Origin: Crenotrichaceae bacterium
Lineage (GTDB): Bacteria; Pseudomonadota; Gammaproteobacteria; Methylococcales; DRLZ01
Length of the DNA: 5,843 bases
Assembly: GCA_011322755.1 (NCBI GenBank)
Contig: DRLZ01000214.1
Span: forward strand, 1-5,843
Direction of reading: 5' to 3'
Both the position numbers and the translations under genes were made by a program. Of the stretch, positions 5,838-5,843 are shown in pieces (position 1 is the first letter of the stretch; every line of letters begins with the position of its first letter). The notes under the pieces were generated by a model, which had not been told where the DNA came from, ran no database searches, and was given only the letters and a program-made list of their open reading frames with translations.

Positions 5838-5843
5838 ATACAG

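Noticed and set aside
1..5843. CRISPR array, tRNA or rRNA gene
   Set aside because: No regularly spaced direct repeats, cloverleaf with a T-loop GTTCRA motif, or rRNA-like segment was found by eye on either strand.

Overview
The window reads as accessory DNA from a Gram-negative proteobacterium, most likely a gammaproteobacterium. Base composition is slightly AT-rich by eye. The three main proteins look like proteobacterial families, two of them carry N-terminal export signals, and the first bases are a decayed IS3-family transposase. The genus cannot be named from this sequence alone.

Layout, all on the + strand. (1) Positions 1-220: the 3' end of an IS3-family element. It holds the C-terminal end of the DDE transposase, broken by two apparent +1 frameshifts, followed by a probable right terminal end. 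(2) 221-363: a non-coding leader with two mutually exclusive small hairpins and a 10-codon leader ORF that stops inside the ribosome binding site of the next gene. (3) 364/367-1356: a flavin-dependent nitronate monooxygenase family enzyme. (4) 1357-1519: a weak terminator-like hairpin, then a GATC-rich, operator-like segment. (5) 1520-3577: a large secreted, beta-rich protein of unknown function. It has two copies of a Gly/Trp-rich domain, a block of degenerate beta repeats and a lipocalin-like C-terminal domain. (6) 3578-3772: an intergenic region with a good 10-bp stem-loop. (7) 3773-5602: a secreted PhoD-like metallophosphoesterase with a variant first metal motif and no Tat signal. (8) 5603-5843: non-coding, with two stem-loops, a weak sigma-54-like match and a short tandem repeat.

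The genes point the same way, but gaps of about 160-195 bp with hairpins between them suggest three separate transcription units rather than an operon. Nothing in the sequence ties the three into one pathway. The cytoplasmic oxidase would detoxify nitronates or act on a related substrate, the PhoD-like enzyme would release phosphate from esters outside the cytoplasm, and the middle protein is probably periplasmic or surface-located. I see no convincing new multi-gene system. The least ordinary items are the domain architecture of the middle protein and the variant PhoD active site.
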